Below are positions 25,478 through 34,030 of a DNA stretch of 64,000 bases, one piece after another. Within the stretch, counting starts at the first letter, position 1; every line of letters starts with the position of its first letter. The notes below the pieces were generated by a model. The model was given only the letters and a program-made list of their open reading frames with translations, searched no databases and was not told where the DNA came from. Both the position numbers and the translations under genes were made by a program. Source of the DNA: Pseudomonas sp. LB-090624 (GTDB lineage Bacteria > Pseudomonadota > Gammaproteobacteria > Pseudomonadales > Pseudomonadaceae); assembly GCF_003205205.1 (NCBI RefSeq), contig NZ_QJRL01000002.1, positions 340,695 through 404,694 of the forward strand, written 5' to 3'.

Positions 25478-26391
25478 AAGTCGCCATCAACGCCCTGCAA
25501 AACGCGCAAGGTGCCCCTACGGGCGCCGGCGCCCCGGGCACAGCACCGCGCCGTGCCAGCCTGAGCCAGCGCTGGAAAGGCAGCCGCAACCTACTGCCAG
25601 CCCTGCTGTTCCTTGGCCTGTTCTTCTTCGCCCCGCTGGTCGGCCTGTTGCTGCGCGGGGTGCTGGAGCCAACACCAGGGCTGGGTAACTACGAGCAGCT
25701 GTTCGCCAACTCGGCCTATGCACGGGTGCTGTTCAACACCTTCTCGGTGGCCGGTGTGGTCACCCTGATCAGCGTGCTGCTGGGCTTCCCGCTGGCCTGG
25801 GCAATCACCCTGGTGCCCAAGGGCTGGGGTCGTTGGCTGCTGAACATCGTGCTGTTGTCGATGTGGACCAGCCTGCTGGCACGTACCTATTCGTGGCTGG
25901 TGCTGCTGCAGAGCTCGGGGGTGATCAACAAGGCGTTGATGGCCATGGGCATCATCGATGCCCCGCTGGAAATGGTGCACAACCTCACCGGCGTGGTAAT
26001 TGGCATGAGCTACATCATGATCCCGTTCATCGTGCTGCCGCTGCAGGCGACCATGCACGCCATCGACCCGATGGTGCTGCAGGCCGGCTCGATCTGTGGC
26101 GCCAGTCCGTGGACCAACTTCTGGAAGGTGTTCCTGCCGCTGTGCCGCTCGGGGCTGTTCTCCGGGGCGCTGATGGTGTTCGTGATGTCGCTGGGTTACT
26201 ACGTCACCCCGGCTCTGCTGGGCGGGGCGCAGAACATGATGCTGCCCGAATTCATCATCCAGCAGGTGCAATCGTTCCTCAATTGGGGCCTGGCCAGCGC
26301 CGCCGCCGCACTGCTGGTGGTGATCACCCTGGTGCTCTTCTACCTGTACCTGAAGCTGCAGCCGGAATCCCCGGTTGGCAACGCGAGGTAA
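25474..26391 (+). CDS. ABC transporter permease (PotB-like)
   Basis: 305 residues from ATG 25474, overlapping the previous stop. Six membrane helices begin after an N-terminal cytoplasmic tail of about 40 residues. The EAA coupling loop is AGSICGASPWTNFWKVFLPLCRSG. It is a type I importer permease, paired with the next gene. Confidence 0.87.
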   Translation: MKVAINALQNAQGAPTGAGAPGTAPRRASLSQRWKGSRNLLPALLFLGLFFFAPLVGLLLRGVLEPTPGLGNYEQLFANSAYARVLFNTFSVAGVVTLISVLLGFPLAWAITLVPKGWGRWLLNIVLLSMWTSLLARTYSWLVLLQSSGVINKALMAMGIIDAPLEMVHNLTGVVIGMSYIMIPFIVLPLQATMHAIDPMVLQAGSICGASPWTNFWKVFLPLCRSGLFSGALMVFVMSLGYYVTPALLGGAQNMMLPEFIIQQVQSFLNWGLASAAAALLVVITLVLFYLYLKLQPESPVGNAR

Positions 26392-26397
26392 ACCGCC

Positions 26398-27204
26398 ATG
26401 CTCCTGTCTCCCAATGCCATGGGCCGCCCGCTGCGCACCGGCCTGTACCTGACCACCGGAGTGATTGCGGCATTCCTGCTGCTGCCCGTCGTGTTCATCG
26501 TGTTGCTGTCGTTCGGCTCGTCACAGTGGCTGGTGTTCCCCCCGCCGGGCTGGACGTTCAAGTGGTACGGCCAGTTCTTCTCCAACCCGGAGTGGATGGA
26601 CGCCGCCCTGGCCAGCCTGAAAGTGGCCGTGCTGACCACCATCGCCGCCGTGTTGCTCGGTTTGCCCAGCGCGTTCGCCTTGGTGCGTGGCCGCTTCCCG
26701 GGCCGCGAGCTGCTGTACGGGCTGTTCACCATGCCGATGATCGTGCCGCTGGTGATCATTGCCGTAGCGGTGTACGCGCTGTTCCTCAAGCTGGGCTACA
26801 CCGGCACGCTGTTCGCCTTTGTGGTCAGCCACGTGATCGTCGCCCTGCCCTTCACCATCATTTCGATCATCAACTCGCTGAAGCTGTTCGACCAGTCGAT
26901 CGAGGATGCCGCGGTGATCTGTGGCGCCTCGCGCCTGCAGGCGATCTTCAAGGTGACCTTCCCGGCGATTCGCCCGGGCATGATCGCGGGTGGCCTGTTC
27001 GCCTTTCTGGTGTCGTGGGACGAGGTGGTGTTGAGCGTGATGATGGCCAGCCCCGACCTGCAAACCCTGCCGGTGAAGATGTGGACCACCCTGCGCCAGG
27101 ACCTTAGCCCGGTCATCGCCGTGGCTTCGACCTTGCTGATCGGCCTGTCGTTGCTGGTCATGTTCATTGCCGCCGCCTTGCGCCGGCGCACCGAAAACGC
27201 CTGA
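26398..27204 (+). CDS. ABC transporter permease (PotC-like)
   Basis: 268 residues with six membrane helices. The coupling loop is the segment DAAVICGASRLQAIFKVTFP. It starts 6 bp after the first permease and is the second half of the heterodimeric channel. Confidence 0.87.
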   Translation: MLLSPNAMGRPLRTGLYLTTGVIAAFLLLPVVFIVLLSFGSSQWLVFPPPGWTFKWYGQFFSNPEWMDAALASLKVAVLTTIAAVLLGLPSAFALVRGRFPGRELLYGLFTMPMIVPLVIIAVAVYALFLKLGYTGTLFAFVVSHVIVALPFTIISIINSLKLFDQSIEDAAVICGASRLQAIFKVTFPAIRPGMIAGGLFAFLVSWDEVVLSVMMASPDLQTLPVKMWTTLRQDLSPVIAVASTLLIGLSLLVMFIAAALRRRTENA

Positions 27205-27221
27205 GCGCGGAGAAAACAACA

Positions 27222-28370
27222 ATGAGTGCAGTGATCAAAGACAACGCGCACGGCAAGACCCTGGTCAGCCTGCGCGGCCTGAACAAGCACTACGGCGACT
27301 TTACCGCCGTGGACAACCTCGACCTGGAAATCCAGGATGGCGAGTTCCTGACCTTCCTCGGCTCCAGCGGCTCGGGCAAGTCCACCACGTTGTCGATGCT
27401 GGCCGGCTTCGAAACACCCAGCAGCGGCGAGATCCTGGTCGACGGCCAGTCGTTGGTCAATGTGCCGCCGCACAAGCGCGATATCGGCATGGTGTTCCAG
27501 CGCTATTCGCTGTTCCCGCACCTGAACGTGCGCGACAACATCGCCTTCCCGCTGGCCATCCGCAAGCTCAATGCTGCCGAAACCAGCAAGCGCGTCGAGG
27601 CCATGCTCAAGCTGGTGCAACTGGAGAAGTTCGCCCACCGCAAGCCGTCACAGATGTCTGGCGGCCAACAGCAGCGCGTGGCGATTGCCCGGGCGCTGGT
27701 GTACGAGCCACGCATCCTACTGATGGACGAGCCGCTTGGCGCGCTGGACAAGAAGCTGCGTGAAGACCTGCAGGACGAACTGCGCCAGCTGCACCGCCGC
27801 CTGGGCATTACCATTGTCTACGTGACCCACGACCAGGAAGAGGCCATGCGCCTGTCGCAGCGCATCGCCATCTTCAGCCACGGCAAGATCGTCGGCCTGG
27901 GCACCGGGTACGACCTGTACCAGAATCCGCCGAATGCCTTTGTTGCGTCGTTCCTCGGCAACTCCAACTTCCTGCGGATCAAGGCCAGCAGCAATGGCGC
28001 AGGCAGCTTCGAGGGCCAGCCAGTGGCCATCCGCCTCACCCCGGGCCTGGCCGCCGAGCAGGATGCACTGATCATGGTGCGCCCGGAAAAAGCCCTGGCC
28101 CTGACCGCCGAACAAGCGGCGCGCGAGCCACTGCCGGCGGGCTGGAACGAGGTCAGCGCCAAGGTTGGCGAAGTGCTGTTCCTGGGTGAAAGCCAGACCT
28201 GTCATGTGGTGACTGCAGGGGGTACCGAGCTGACGGTGAAGGCCCTGTCGGCCGCGGGCATGCCCATGCAGCCGGGCGACAGCGTGAAGGTGCGCTGGGC
28301 GGTGGCGGATGCGTGCATCTACACCGAATGGGCCGAAAGTGACCTGAGCAAATCGGCCGGGGCGCATTGA
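27222..28370 (+). CDS. ABC transporter ATPase (PotA-like)
   Basis: 382 residues. Walker A GSSGSGKSTT, signature MSGGQQQRVAIARAL, Walker B ILLMDEPLGALD and the H-loop YVTHDQEEA are all intact. A C-terminal TOBE-type domain (from about 285) is typical of polyamine, iron and sugar importers. Last gene of the operon, followed by a GC-rich hairpin. Confidence 0.9.
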   Translation: MSAVIKDNAHGKTLVSLRGLNKHYGDFTAVDNLDLEIQDGEFLTFLGSSGSGKSTTLSMLAGFETPSSGEILVDGQSLVNVPPHKRDIGMVFQRYSLFPHLNVRDNIAFPLAIRKLNAAETSKRVEAMLKLVQLEKFAHRKPSQMSGGQQQRVAIARALVYEPRILLMDEPLGALDKKLREDLQDELRQLHRRLGITIVYVTHDQEEAMRLSQRIAIFSHGKIVGLGTGYDLYQNPPNAFVASFLGNSNFLRIKASSNGAGSFEGQPVAIRLTPGLAAEQDALIMVRPEKALALTAEQAAREPLPAGWNEVSAKVGEVLFLGESQTCHVVTAGGTELTVKALSAAGMPMQPGDSVKVRWAVADACIYTEWAESDLSKSAGAH

Positions 28371-28377
28371 GATCGCC

Positions 28378-28396
28378 GGGGCCGCTTTGCGGCCCC
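28378..28396 (+). terminator. GC-rich hairpin after the ABC transporter operon
   Basis: GGGGCCGC and GCGGCCCC pair around TTT. No T-run follows, so terminator function is uncertain. Confidence 0.5.
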
Positions 28397-28401
28397 ACGG
28401 C

Positions 28402-28430
28402 CTGTCACATTTTCATCACGCCTTTGTCGT
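28402..28430 (+). promoter_or_regulatory. Candidate Pho box with three repeats
   Basis: Three 7-mers, CTGTCAC (28402), TCATCAC (28413) and TTGTCGT (28424), are spaced exactly 11 bp apart. This is the periodicity of PhoB sites (consensus CTGTCAT with 4-nt spacers). It lies 39 bp before a PstS-like gene, which supports phosphate-starvation control. Confidence 0.65.
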
Positions 28431-28468
28431 AATCTGCCGGCCAACTCTATGCCACAGGGCCACCCGGC

Positions 28469-29776
28469 ATGCCCCGTCTGCTTGTCCTGCTGCTCACGTT
28501 GCTACCCCTGGCCACCCTGGCCGAACCCGTGCATTTACGTGCGCAAGGCTCCAACACCATCGGGGCAGCGTTGCTGCCGGCGCTGGTGCAGGGGCAATTG
28601 CGTGCACAGCAGGCCAGCGCCATCGAACAGCAGCCGGGCCAACGGCCCAACGAAACCGTGATCAGCGCGCGCGACGTGCATGGCCAGCCGTTGCGCATCG
28701 ACATTGCTGCCCACGGTTCCAGCACCGGTTTCATTGCCCTGGGCCGTGGCGAAGCCGACCTGGCCGCTGCCTCTCGGCCGATAAACGACAGCGAACTGCA
28801 GCAGTTGCGTGCCCTGGGCGACCTGCGCGCAGCCAGCGCCGAGCAGGTCATCGGCCTGGATGGTGTCGCGGTTATCGTGCACCCCGACAACCCGTTGCCA
28901 CAACTGACCACCGGGCAACTGGCGCAGATTTTCTCCGGGGAGGTCCAGCGCTGGGAGCAACTGGGGGTCAGCGGTGGCGCCATTCACCTGTACGCCCGGG
29001 ATGACCGCTCCGGTACCTTCGAGACTTTCAAGGCTCTGGTGCTGGAGCCGCAGCATGCTGAACTGTCCGCCAAGGCCCGCCGGTTCGAATCCAGTGAAGA
29101 ACTGGCCGCGCGGGTGGGCGGCGACCGCCAGGCCATCGGTTTCAGCAGCCTGGCTGCTGTCCACGGGGCCAAGGTACTTGCCGTGGCCGAAGGCGACGCA
29201 CCGGCCATGCTGCCCGAGCGTGCGCTGGTGGCCAGCGAGGACTACCCGCTGTCGCGACGCCTTTACTTCTATCTGCCGGCCAACGCCAAGCCTGAAGCAA
29301 AGGCCTTGGCCGATTTTGCCCAGAGCCCGGCCGGCCAGGCGATCGTCGCCCAACAGGGCTTTGTTTCGCAGCAGATCAAGGCCCAGCCAGTAACGCCCCA
29401 GGCGGACATGCCACCACGCTACCGCAGCCTGGCCCAGCAGGCGCAGCGCCTAAGCGTGAACTTCCGCTTTCAGGAAGGCAGCGCCAGCCTCGACACCAAG
29501 GCCCTGCGCGATGTGCAGCGGGTGGCCGAGTACCTGCGCCAGGCTGGCAAACTGCAGGGCAAGGCGGTGCTGGTGGGCTTTGGCGACCCTAAGGAAACGC
29601 CCGGCCGCGCCGCCTTGCTCTCGCGCTTGCGCGCGCAGGCGGTACGCCGCGAACTGGCACGCGATGGGGTGGAGGTGCTAGAGGTCACCGGCATGGGCGA
29701 TGAACTGCCGGTGGCCGGGAACGAACTGGAACAAGGGCGGCTGCGCAATCGACGGGTCGAGGTGTGGGTTTACTGA
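28469..29776 (+). CDS. Phosphate-binding (PstS-like) protein fused to an OmpA domain
   Basis: 435 residues. Sec signal (to TLAEP), then a PBP-like phosphate-binding domain: GSNTIGAALLPAL, HGSSTGFIALGRGEADLAAASRP and ARDDRSGTFETFKALV with the typical SGT phosphate-binding loop. This is followed from about residue 330 by an OmpA-like peptidoglycan-binding domain (NFRFQEGSASLD through LRNRRVEVWV). It would hold a phosphate sensor or scavenger at the cell wall. A Pho-box-like repeat upstream supports this. No Pst permease genes are nearby. Confidence 0.87.
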   Translation: MPRLLVLLLTLLPLATLAEPVHLRAQGSNTIGAALLPALVQGQLRAQQASAIEQQPGQRPNETVISARDVHGQPLRIDIAAHGSSTGFIALGRGEADLAAASRPINDSELQQLRALGDLRAASAEQVIGLDGVAVIVHPDNPLPQLTTGQLAQIFSGEVQRWEQLGVSGGAIHLYARDDRSGTFETFKALVLEPQHAELSAKARRFESSEELAARVGGDRQAIGFSSLAAVHGAKVLAVAEGDAPAMLPERALVASEDYPLSRRLYFYLPANAKPEAKALADFAQSPAGQAIVAQQGFVSQQIKAQPVTPQADMPPRYRSLAQQAQRLSVNFRFQEGSASLDTKALRDVQRVAEYLRQAGKLQGKAVLVGFGDPKETPGRAALLSRLRAQAVRRELARDGVEVLEVTGMGDELPVAGNELEQGRLRNRRVEVWVY

Positions 29777-29989
29777 ATTGTGGGCGCGGGCTTGATCATG
29801 GTTTGTCTCCGCGGCCCGCCTTGTGCTGCTACAGAAGCCCTCGCAAAGAAATGTAACAGCTCCCCATTCGGTATCTCCCGCAATCGCGTCTAGGCTCAAA
29901 GTCATGTGATACCGGGCCCCTCTGACGGCTTCCATGCCGTGATGTCGGATCACTGTTGCCATGCAACGTCGACATTCAAGGAGGGGCTC

Positions 29990-31054
29990 ATGACAGCTCT
30001 GCAAGCATTCCTCACCACTCCGTTTCTCGGTACCAGCGCCTGGCTGTGGCTGGTATTCCTGGCCATCGTCATCGGTTTGCTGGTGCTCGACCTCGGCGTG
30101 CTGCACCGCCACGACCGCGAGATAGAAATGCGCGAGAGCCTGCTGCTGTATTCAGGCTACTTCAGCGTCGGTGTGCTGTTCGGCGTGTGGGTCTGGTACC
30201 AGCTGGGCGCGCAGTCGGCCCTGGAGTTCTACACCGGTTTCCTCGTCGAGCAGTCGCTGTCGATGGACAACGTGTTCGTCATGGCGATGATCTTCAGCTA
30301 CTTCGCCATCCCCCGCCGCTACCAGCATCGCGTCTTGTTCTGGGGCATCCTCGGGGTGGTATTCCTGCGGGCGATCATGATCGGCGTCGGCGCCGCGCTG
30401 GTGCAGAACTTTGCCTGGGTGCTCTACATCTTCGGTGCATTCCTGCTGTTCACGGGGGTAAAAATGGCGCTGTCGAAGGACGACGGCCACCCGGACCTGG
30501 CCAATAACCCGGTCATCAAGTTCGTACGTCGGCACATGCGGGTTACCGACCAGATCCACGGCTCGCACTTCTTCATCCGCCAGACCCCGCCCGGGCACAG
30601 CAAGGCCCTGCGCTACGCGACCCCGTTGTTCCTGGCACTGGTGCTGATCGAACTGGCCGACCTGGTGTTTGCGGTCGACAGCGTGCCCGCCATCTTCGCC
30701 ATTACCCAGGACCCGTTCATTGTCTACACCTCGAACATCTTCGCCATTCTTGGGCTGCGCTCGCTGTACTTCGCGCTGTCGGCGTTGATGCACCGGTTCG
30801 TGTACCTCAAGTATGCGTTGGCGCTGGTACTTATCTTTATTGGGTGCAAGATTTTCTATCACGGCATGGTGGGCAAGGTGCCGGCGCTGGTGTCGTTGGG
30901 GGTGACGTTCGGGTTGTTGCTGGGTGGGGTGGTGGTTTCGTTGGTCAAGACGCGGGGGGGAAAATCGGTCGTTGAGCGCAGCCAACCCCTACAAGTCCCG
31001 GATGAGAAAGACAACGCTGGAAAAAAAGAACAAGATCCGCAAATGCGGGTGTGA
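29990..31054 (+). CDS. TerC/Alx-family integral membrane protein
   Basis: 354 residues from ATG 29990, preceded by AAGGAGGGG; the upstream in-frame extension is rejected. There are about nine membrane helices. The TerC motifs include EQSLSMDNVFVMAMIF and ELADLVFAVDSVPAIFAIT, with conserved acidic residues inside helices. Family members (Alx, MeeF/MeeY-type) are linked to manganese export and metal homeostasis. The C-terminus is a hydrophilic Lys-rich tail. No yybP-ykoY riboswitch was recognised in the 213-bp leader. Confidence 0.88.
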   Translation: MTALQAFLTTPFLGTSAWLWLVFLAIVIGLLVLDLGVLHRHDREIEMRESLLLYSGYFSVGVLFGVWVWYQLGAQSALEFYTGFLVEQSLSMDNVFVMAMIFSYFAIPRRYQHRVLFWGILGVVFLRAIMIGVGAALVQNFAWVLYIFGAFLLFTGVKMALSKDDGHPDLANNPVIKFVRRHMRVTDQIHGSHFFIRQTPPGHSKALRYATPLFLALVLIELADLVFAVDSVPAIFAITQDPFIVYTSNIFAILGLRSLYFALSALMHRFVYLKYALALVLIFIGCKIFYHGMVGKVPALVSLGVTFGLLLGGVVVSLVKTRGGKSVVERSQPLQVPDEKDNAGKKEQDPQMRV

Positions 31055-31514
31055 GCGAGCTCAGTGCTTAATGTTAAAGGAAACCATCAAGGACCAACGC
31101 AATAATATCACGCGCAGTGCTGTGAAGTTAGCCGTACATCGCAGGCCTGAAACCTCTTGAGAACAGTCTTTTCAGGCCTGGGAATTTCCGCCACAGTCGG
31201 CCAGTTTTCAACGTTAATCATCCTTCCCTCTTCAAGGGCCTTCACGACCCGTTCCCTTCGTGCGCCAATGGCTATCTAGCCTGCAGCCAGCATACTTTTA
31301 TACTTCAAAAATCGGCTCTCACTCATACCGTTATCATGCCTCGTTATTCCGTTAAAACTTTACCCCCATTATAAAGTTCGGAAAATTCCTACTTATCCTC
31401 GAACATCCCAACACCTTGTTTATTTAGTTATCCGGTTCTCGACTTTACACTGCCCCGCATCACATTGAGCTTGCCGGAGCTCTCGCGCCTTAGGCCGACT
31501 GACAAGGACTTCTC
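31055..31514. other. AT-rich intergenic region at the left edge of the T6SS effector island
   Basis: 460 bp without a convincing gene. It contains an inverted repeat (CAGGCCTGAAA at 31142-31152 with TTTCAGGCCTG at 31170-31180), probably the 3' end of the terC transcript. The AT-rich stretch between about 31290 and 31440 contains TATAAAG-like hexamers that could hold the vgrG promoter. The drop in GC marks the start of the accessory island. Confidence 0.6.
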
Positions 31515-33500
31515 ATGCCTCGCCAATCTGACGTGCGTTACAGCTTCCAGCCGCTGGTTGGCAAAGCTGAATTCGAAGTGGTGTCGTTCGAACTCCGAGA
31601 GGGCATCAGCGCACCCTTTGAACTGGAGCTGAAACTGATCAGCTTCGAAAACGATATCGACTTCGGCCATTTGCTCGACAAACCCGTGCTCTTCACCGTC
31701 TTGGACGGAGAACGCCCGGTACGGTACGTGCACGGCCTTGTCAGCAGCTTCAGCCAAGGCGAGAGCGGCTTCTACCGCACTTACTATCACGCCTTGGTCG
31801 AACCGCAACTGGCCCGCGCCAGGCTGCGCTCGAACTGGCGCATCTTCCAGCACAAGACCGTTCCGCAAATTCTCGAGCTGATGCTCGAGCGCCAGGGCAT
31901 CGACCAGTACGAACTACGCGCCAGCATGGACCATCAGGTGCGCGAATTCTGCGTTCAGGCCGGTGAGACGGACTTGGCGTTCATCGCCCGCCTGGCCGCT
32001 GAAGAAGGCTTCGTCTACCGCTTTGCGCACAGTGAAAAGCTGCACAAGCTGATCATCACCGATCGGCTGCAGTCCCTCGGCCTGATCAGCCATGGCGCCA
32101 TCAAGGCCGACGATGAAGACGAGGGCTTCGGCGATGACGACGAGCCTGTAGGCCCTGACAGCGTGCTGTACCAAGCCAACAGCGGTGGCGATCAAGCCAT
32201 ACCCTGCCTTCGCCGCTTGCGCTACACCGAGCAGGTGCGCACCGCTCGTCAGGTGCAGCGCGACCACACCTTCACCAACCCGGCCTACCGCCAGGAGCAC
32301 AGAGCCGCCGGGCCCTTCCTGGAGCATCAGAGCAAAGAGTACGAATACTTCGATTACCCAGGCCGCTATAAACGCGATGCCGTGGGCAAGCCGTTCACTG
32401 AAAACCGTATCACAGCGCTGCGCCATGATGTGCGTATTGCCGAGGTCCAGGGCGATGACATGCGCCTGCAACCGGGGCTCAGTTTCACCCTGATCGGTCA
32501 CCCACGTGACGACCTCAATGCGCATTGGCGGGTGAACACGGTTACCCATAAAGGCCACCAGTTCACCAGCCTGCAGGAAGAAGCCGCCAGCGCCGATGTT
32601 AGCACCCGCTACGAGCAGACCGCAGTGCTGGTCCCCGGTCGGAGCGAATGGCGCCCTGCGCCATTGAAAAAACCGCGAATCGACGGGCCGCACATGGCCA
32701 CCGTCGTCGGCCCGCCTGGCGAGGAAATCTACTGCGATGAATGGGGCCGGGTAAAAGTCAGTTTCCCCTGGGACCGCGAAAGCCAGAACAACGAGTTCAG
32801 TTCGTGCTGGCTGCGGGTGTCTCAAGGCTGGGCGGGGGGCAGTTGGGGCTCGATGGCCATCCCTCGGATCGGCCAGGACGTGATCATCCATTACGTCAAC
32901 GGCGACCCCGACCAGCCAATGATCACCGGGCGCACTTACTGCGGTGACCAACTGCCGCCTTACGACCTGCCCGATCACAAAACACGCATGACCATCAAGA
33001 GCCAGACCCACAAGGGGGAAGGTTTCAACGAGCTGCGTTTCGAGGATGAGCTGGGCAAAGAGGAAGTGTTCATCCATGCCCAGAGAGATCAGAACACTTT
33101 GGTCAAACACAACCAGTCCCTCTCTGTGGGCGTCGATCGCACCCAACAGACTGGCCAGGACGAATCGGTCGCCATTGGCCGCAATCGTCTGCGCGTCGTC
33201 AAGGCCAACGACACCTTGAAAGTGGGGGGTGGCAAAAACGACCTCATCGCAGGCGACTACGAAGTCGAAGCGGGCAACACGCTACGCCTCAAGTGCGGCA
33301 AGACCCTTATCGAAATGCATGCCAACGGCACGCTGAACATCACCTGCGAGACCTTCAACTTCACCGCACAGCAGACCGGGCAGATCAACACCCTGGCGGC
33401 AAAGCTCGACCTCAACCCAACGGGTGGTTCGGCGGGCGCGGGCGCAAACGGGCGCGACACCGACTCACTCCAGGCTGACGTGAATGGGCATTTCGACTAG
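31515..33500 (+). CDS. vgrG: Type VI secretion tip protein VgrG (TssI)
   Basis: 661 residues, AAGGA upstream. The gp27-like base covers about 1-380 (SFQPLVGKAEFEVVSFELREG at the start; ETDLAFIARLAAEEGFVYRF). The gp5 OB-fold covers about 385-470 (ATVVGPPGEEIYCDEWGRVKVSFPWD, WAGGSWGSMAIPRIGQDVI). A beta-helical needle runs to the end, with no extra C-terminal effector domain. It forms the trimeric spike onto which the downstream PAAR-Rhs protein is loaded. No other T6SS structural gene is in the window, so it must depend on an apparatus encoded elsewhere. Confidence 0.95.
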   Translation: MPRQSDVRYSFQPLVGKAEFEVVSFELREGISAPFELELKLISFENDIDFGHLLDKPVLFTVLDGERPVRYVHGLVSSFSQGESGFYRTYYHALVEPQLARARLRSNWRIFQHKTVPQILELMLERQGIDQYELRASMDHQVREFCVQAGETDLAFIARLAAEEGFVYRFAHSEKLHKLIITDRLQSLGLISHGAIKADDEDEGFGDDDEPVGPDSVLYQANSGGDQAIPCLRRLRYTEQVRTARQVQRDHTFTNPAYRQEHRAAGPFLEHQSKEYEYFDYPGRYKRDAVGKPFTENRITALRHDVRIAEVQGDDMRLQPGLSFTLIGHPRDDLNAHWRVNTVTHKGHQFTSLQEEAASADVSTRYEQTAVLVPGRSEWRPAPLKKPRIDGPHMATVVGPPGEEIYCDEWGRVKVSFPWDRESQNNEFSSCWLRVSQGWAGGSWGSMAIPRIGQDVIIHYVNGDPDQPMITGRTYCGDQLPPYDLPDHKTRMTIKSQTHKGEGFNELRFEDELGKEEVFIHAQRDQNTLVKHNQSLSVGVDRTQQTGQDESVAIGRNRLRVVKANDTLKVGGGKNDLIAGDYEVEAGNTLRLKCGKTLIEMHANGTLNITCETFNFTAQQTGQINTLAAKLDLNPTGGSAGAGANGRDTDSLQADVNGHFD

Positions 33501-33546
33501 CGCTCGCACAGCCACCCTGCACTGAACTCGAAAAGGACTACTCGAG

Positions 33547-33978
33547 ATGACCCAATACCTCACGCACGATGTAATTCTCAATCTGGGTGATGAAGCCCCC
33601 GAGGACTTGACGCTGAACATGCTGCGCTTTCCCAACAGACAAACCACGTTGGTGATCGCCCGCAGCCCTGTTGCAACCACCAAGACCCTGGATGAGGCCT
33701 TGGATGAGCAACTGAACGTATTACGGAAGAAGTCAAAGGCGCTGACCATTACGCCCGCGCGAGTGACCCGCCTTGGCAGCCATGAGCATCACGTCGACAG
33801 TCGGGAAATGGCAATCCAGTTCATGGTCGGCGACAAGCCCTACTACCAGCTTCAGGCGGCCTGCCTGATACCGGGGCAGCAACGGATGCTGGTGCTCAAC
33901 TACAGCAAGCCAGGGCCTTTGAGCGACGACGATATCAGCCACTGGCGCGCGCTCAAAGACGAGCTCCGATTTGCCTGA
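33547..33978 (+). CDS. Eag-type T6SS effector chaperone (DUF1795/DcrB-like)
   Basis: 143 residues, starting 46 bp after vgrG. It shows the DUF1795 pattern: an N-terminal strand with EAPEDLTLNMLRFP, then TLDEALDEQL, and the C-terminal ISHWRALKDELR. Eag chaperones bind the N-terminal membrane helices of prePAAR effectors and keep them soluble until they are loaded on VgrG. The gene just downstream encodes exactly such an effector. Confidence 0.88.
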   Translation: MTQYLTHDVILNLGDEAPEDLTLNMLRFPNRQTTLVIARSPVATTKTLDEALDEQLNVLRKKSKALTITPARVTRLGSHEHHVDSREMAIQFMVGDKPYYQLQAACLIPGQQRMLVLNYSKPGPLSDDDISHWRALKDELRFA

Positions 33979-34030
33979 ACCTCTCTAGGCACCAGGACAA
34001 GGACTTTCGGATTGCTAGGAGCTTCCGCCA

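Noticed and set aside
29777..29989. yybP-ykoY manganese riboswitch in the terC leader
   Set aside because: Family members such as alx can carry one, but I could not find the conserved paired loops or the GGGGAGUA-like core. Only a small ACGGC/GCCGT hairpin is present.
31270..31300. Sigma-54 promoter (TGGC...TGCA) before vgrG
   Set aside because: The GG to GC spacing is 11, not 10, and the element match is poor.
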